A stretch of DNA of 64,000 nt from Chloromonas sp. AAM2 (taxonomy: Eukaryota; Chlorophyta; Chlorophyceae; Chlamydomonadales; Chlamydomonadaceae): contig QAXH01001961.1 of NCBI GenBank assembly GCA_004335635.1, positions 1-64,000 on the forward strand. Direction: 5' to 3'. The notes under the pieces are model-generated. The model ran no database searches, was not told the origin of the DNA, and saw nothing but the letters and a program-made list of their open reading frames with translations. The translations under genes and the position numbers were made by a program. Shown here piece by piece: positions 63,939-64,000 of this stretch (position 1 is its first letter; the number at the start of each line of letters is the position of its first letter).

Positions 63939-64000
63939 GTGAGCGCACGCCAAGAGGAGAAATTACATGGGATTGCGTTGCAATTGTATCCCTAGATGTG

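Overview
The window is nuclear DNA from a photosynthetic eukaryote, most likely a chlorophyte green alga. The genes are intron-rich, with small exons, GT-AG introns and mostly CAG|G acceptors. Several genes carry the TGTAA poly(A) signal typical of green algae. There is a plant-type ornithine carbamoyltransferase with a transit-peptide-like leader and a cilium gene (CFAP52), so a motile stage is likely. The genus cannot be read from the sequence. All exon models were built by hand from splice sites and reading phase. For every multi-exon gene the phases close without an internal stop.

Layout. 1-462 (+): 3' end of a Gln/Ser-rich protein. 3877-6790 (+): translation factor eIF2-alpha, 10 exons. 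8815-11454 (-): Ser-rich protein of unknown function, 4 exons. 12396-24283 (+): giant, apparently disordered protein of about 3,100 residues. 24921-27526 (+): ribonucleotide reductase small subunit with a long N-terminal extension. 29616-31512 (+): coiled-coil/EF-hand protein. 31713-32020: broken chimeric copy of part of the CFAP52 locus. 33457-35573 (-) and 35895-45862 (+): a divergent pair, a GDP-mannose-type transporter and a WRN-like RecQ helicase of 19 exons. 46501-49823 (-): CFAP52/FAP52, convergent with RecQ. 52734-54620 (-): ornithine carbamoyltransferase. 55483-63938 (+, runs off the window): ARM/HEAT-like protein of at least 1,239 residues.

The genes do not form one pathway. They are housekeeping genes (translation, dNTP synthesis, arginine synthesis, Golgi sugar transport, DNA repair) mixed with likely ciliary or structural genes. 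The unusual material lies mainly in the spacers. An interspersed repeat family has a short GTTTGCCAGTTC-type end bounded by A/T runs and often occurs as inverted pairs. A separate 178-bp MITE-like element has 46-bp inverted ends. There are a 152-bp tandem duplication, intronic minisatellites, and a recent rearranged duplication of the CFAP52 5' region. No tRNA, rRNA, CRISPR array or autonomous transposon gene was recognised. A 5-base run of N marks a small assembly gap at 40989-40993.
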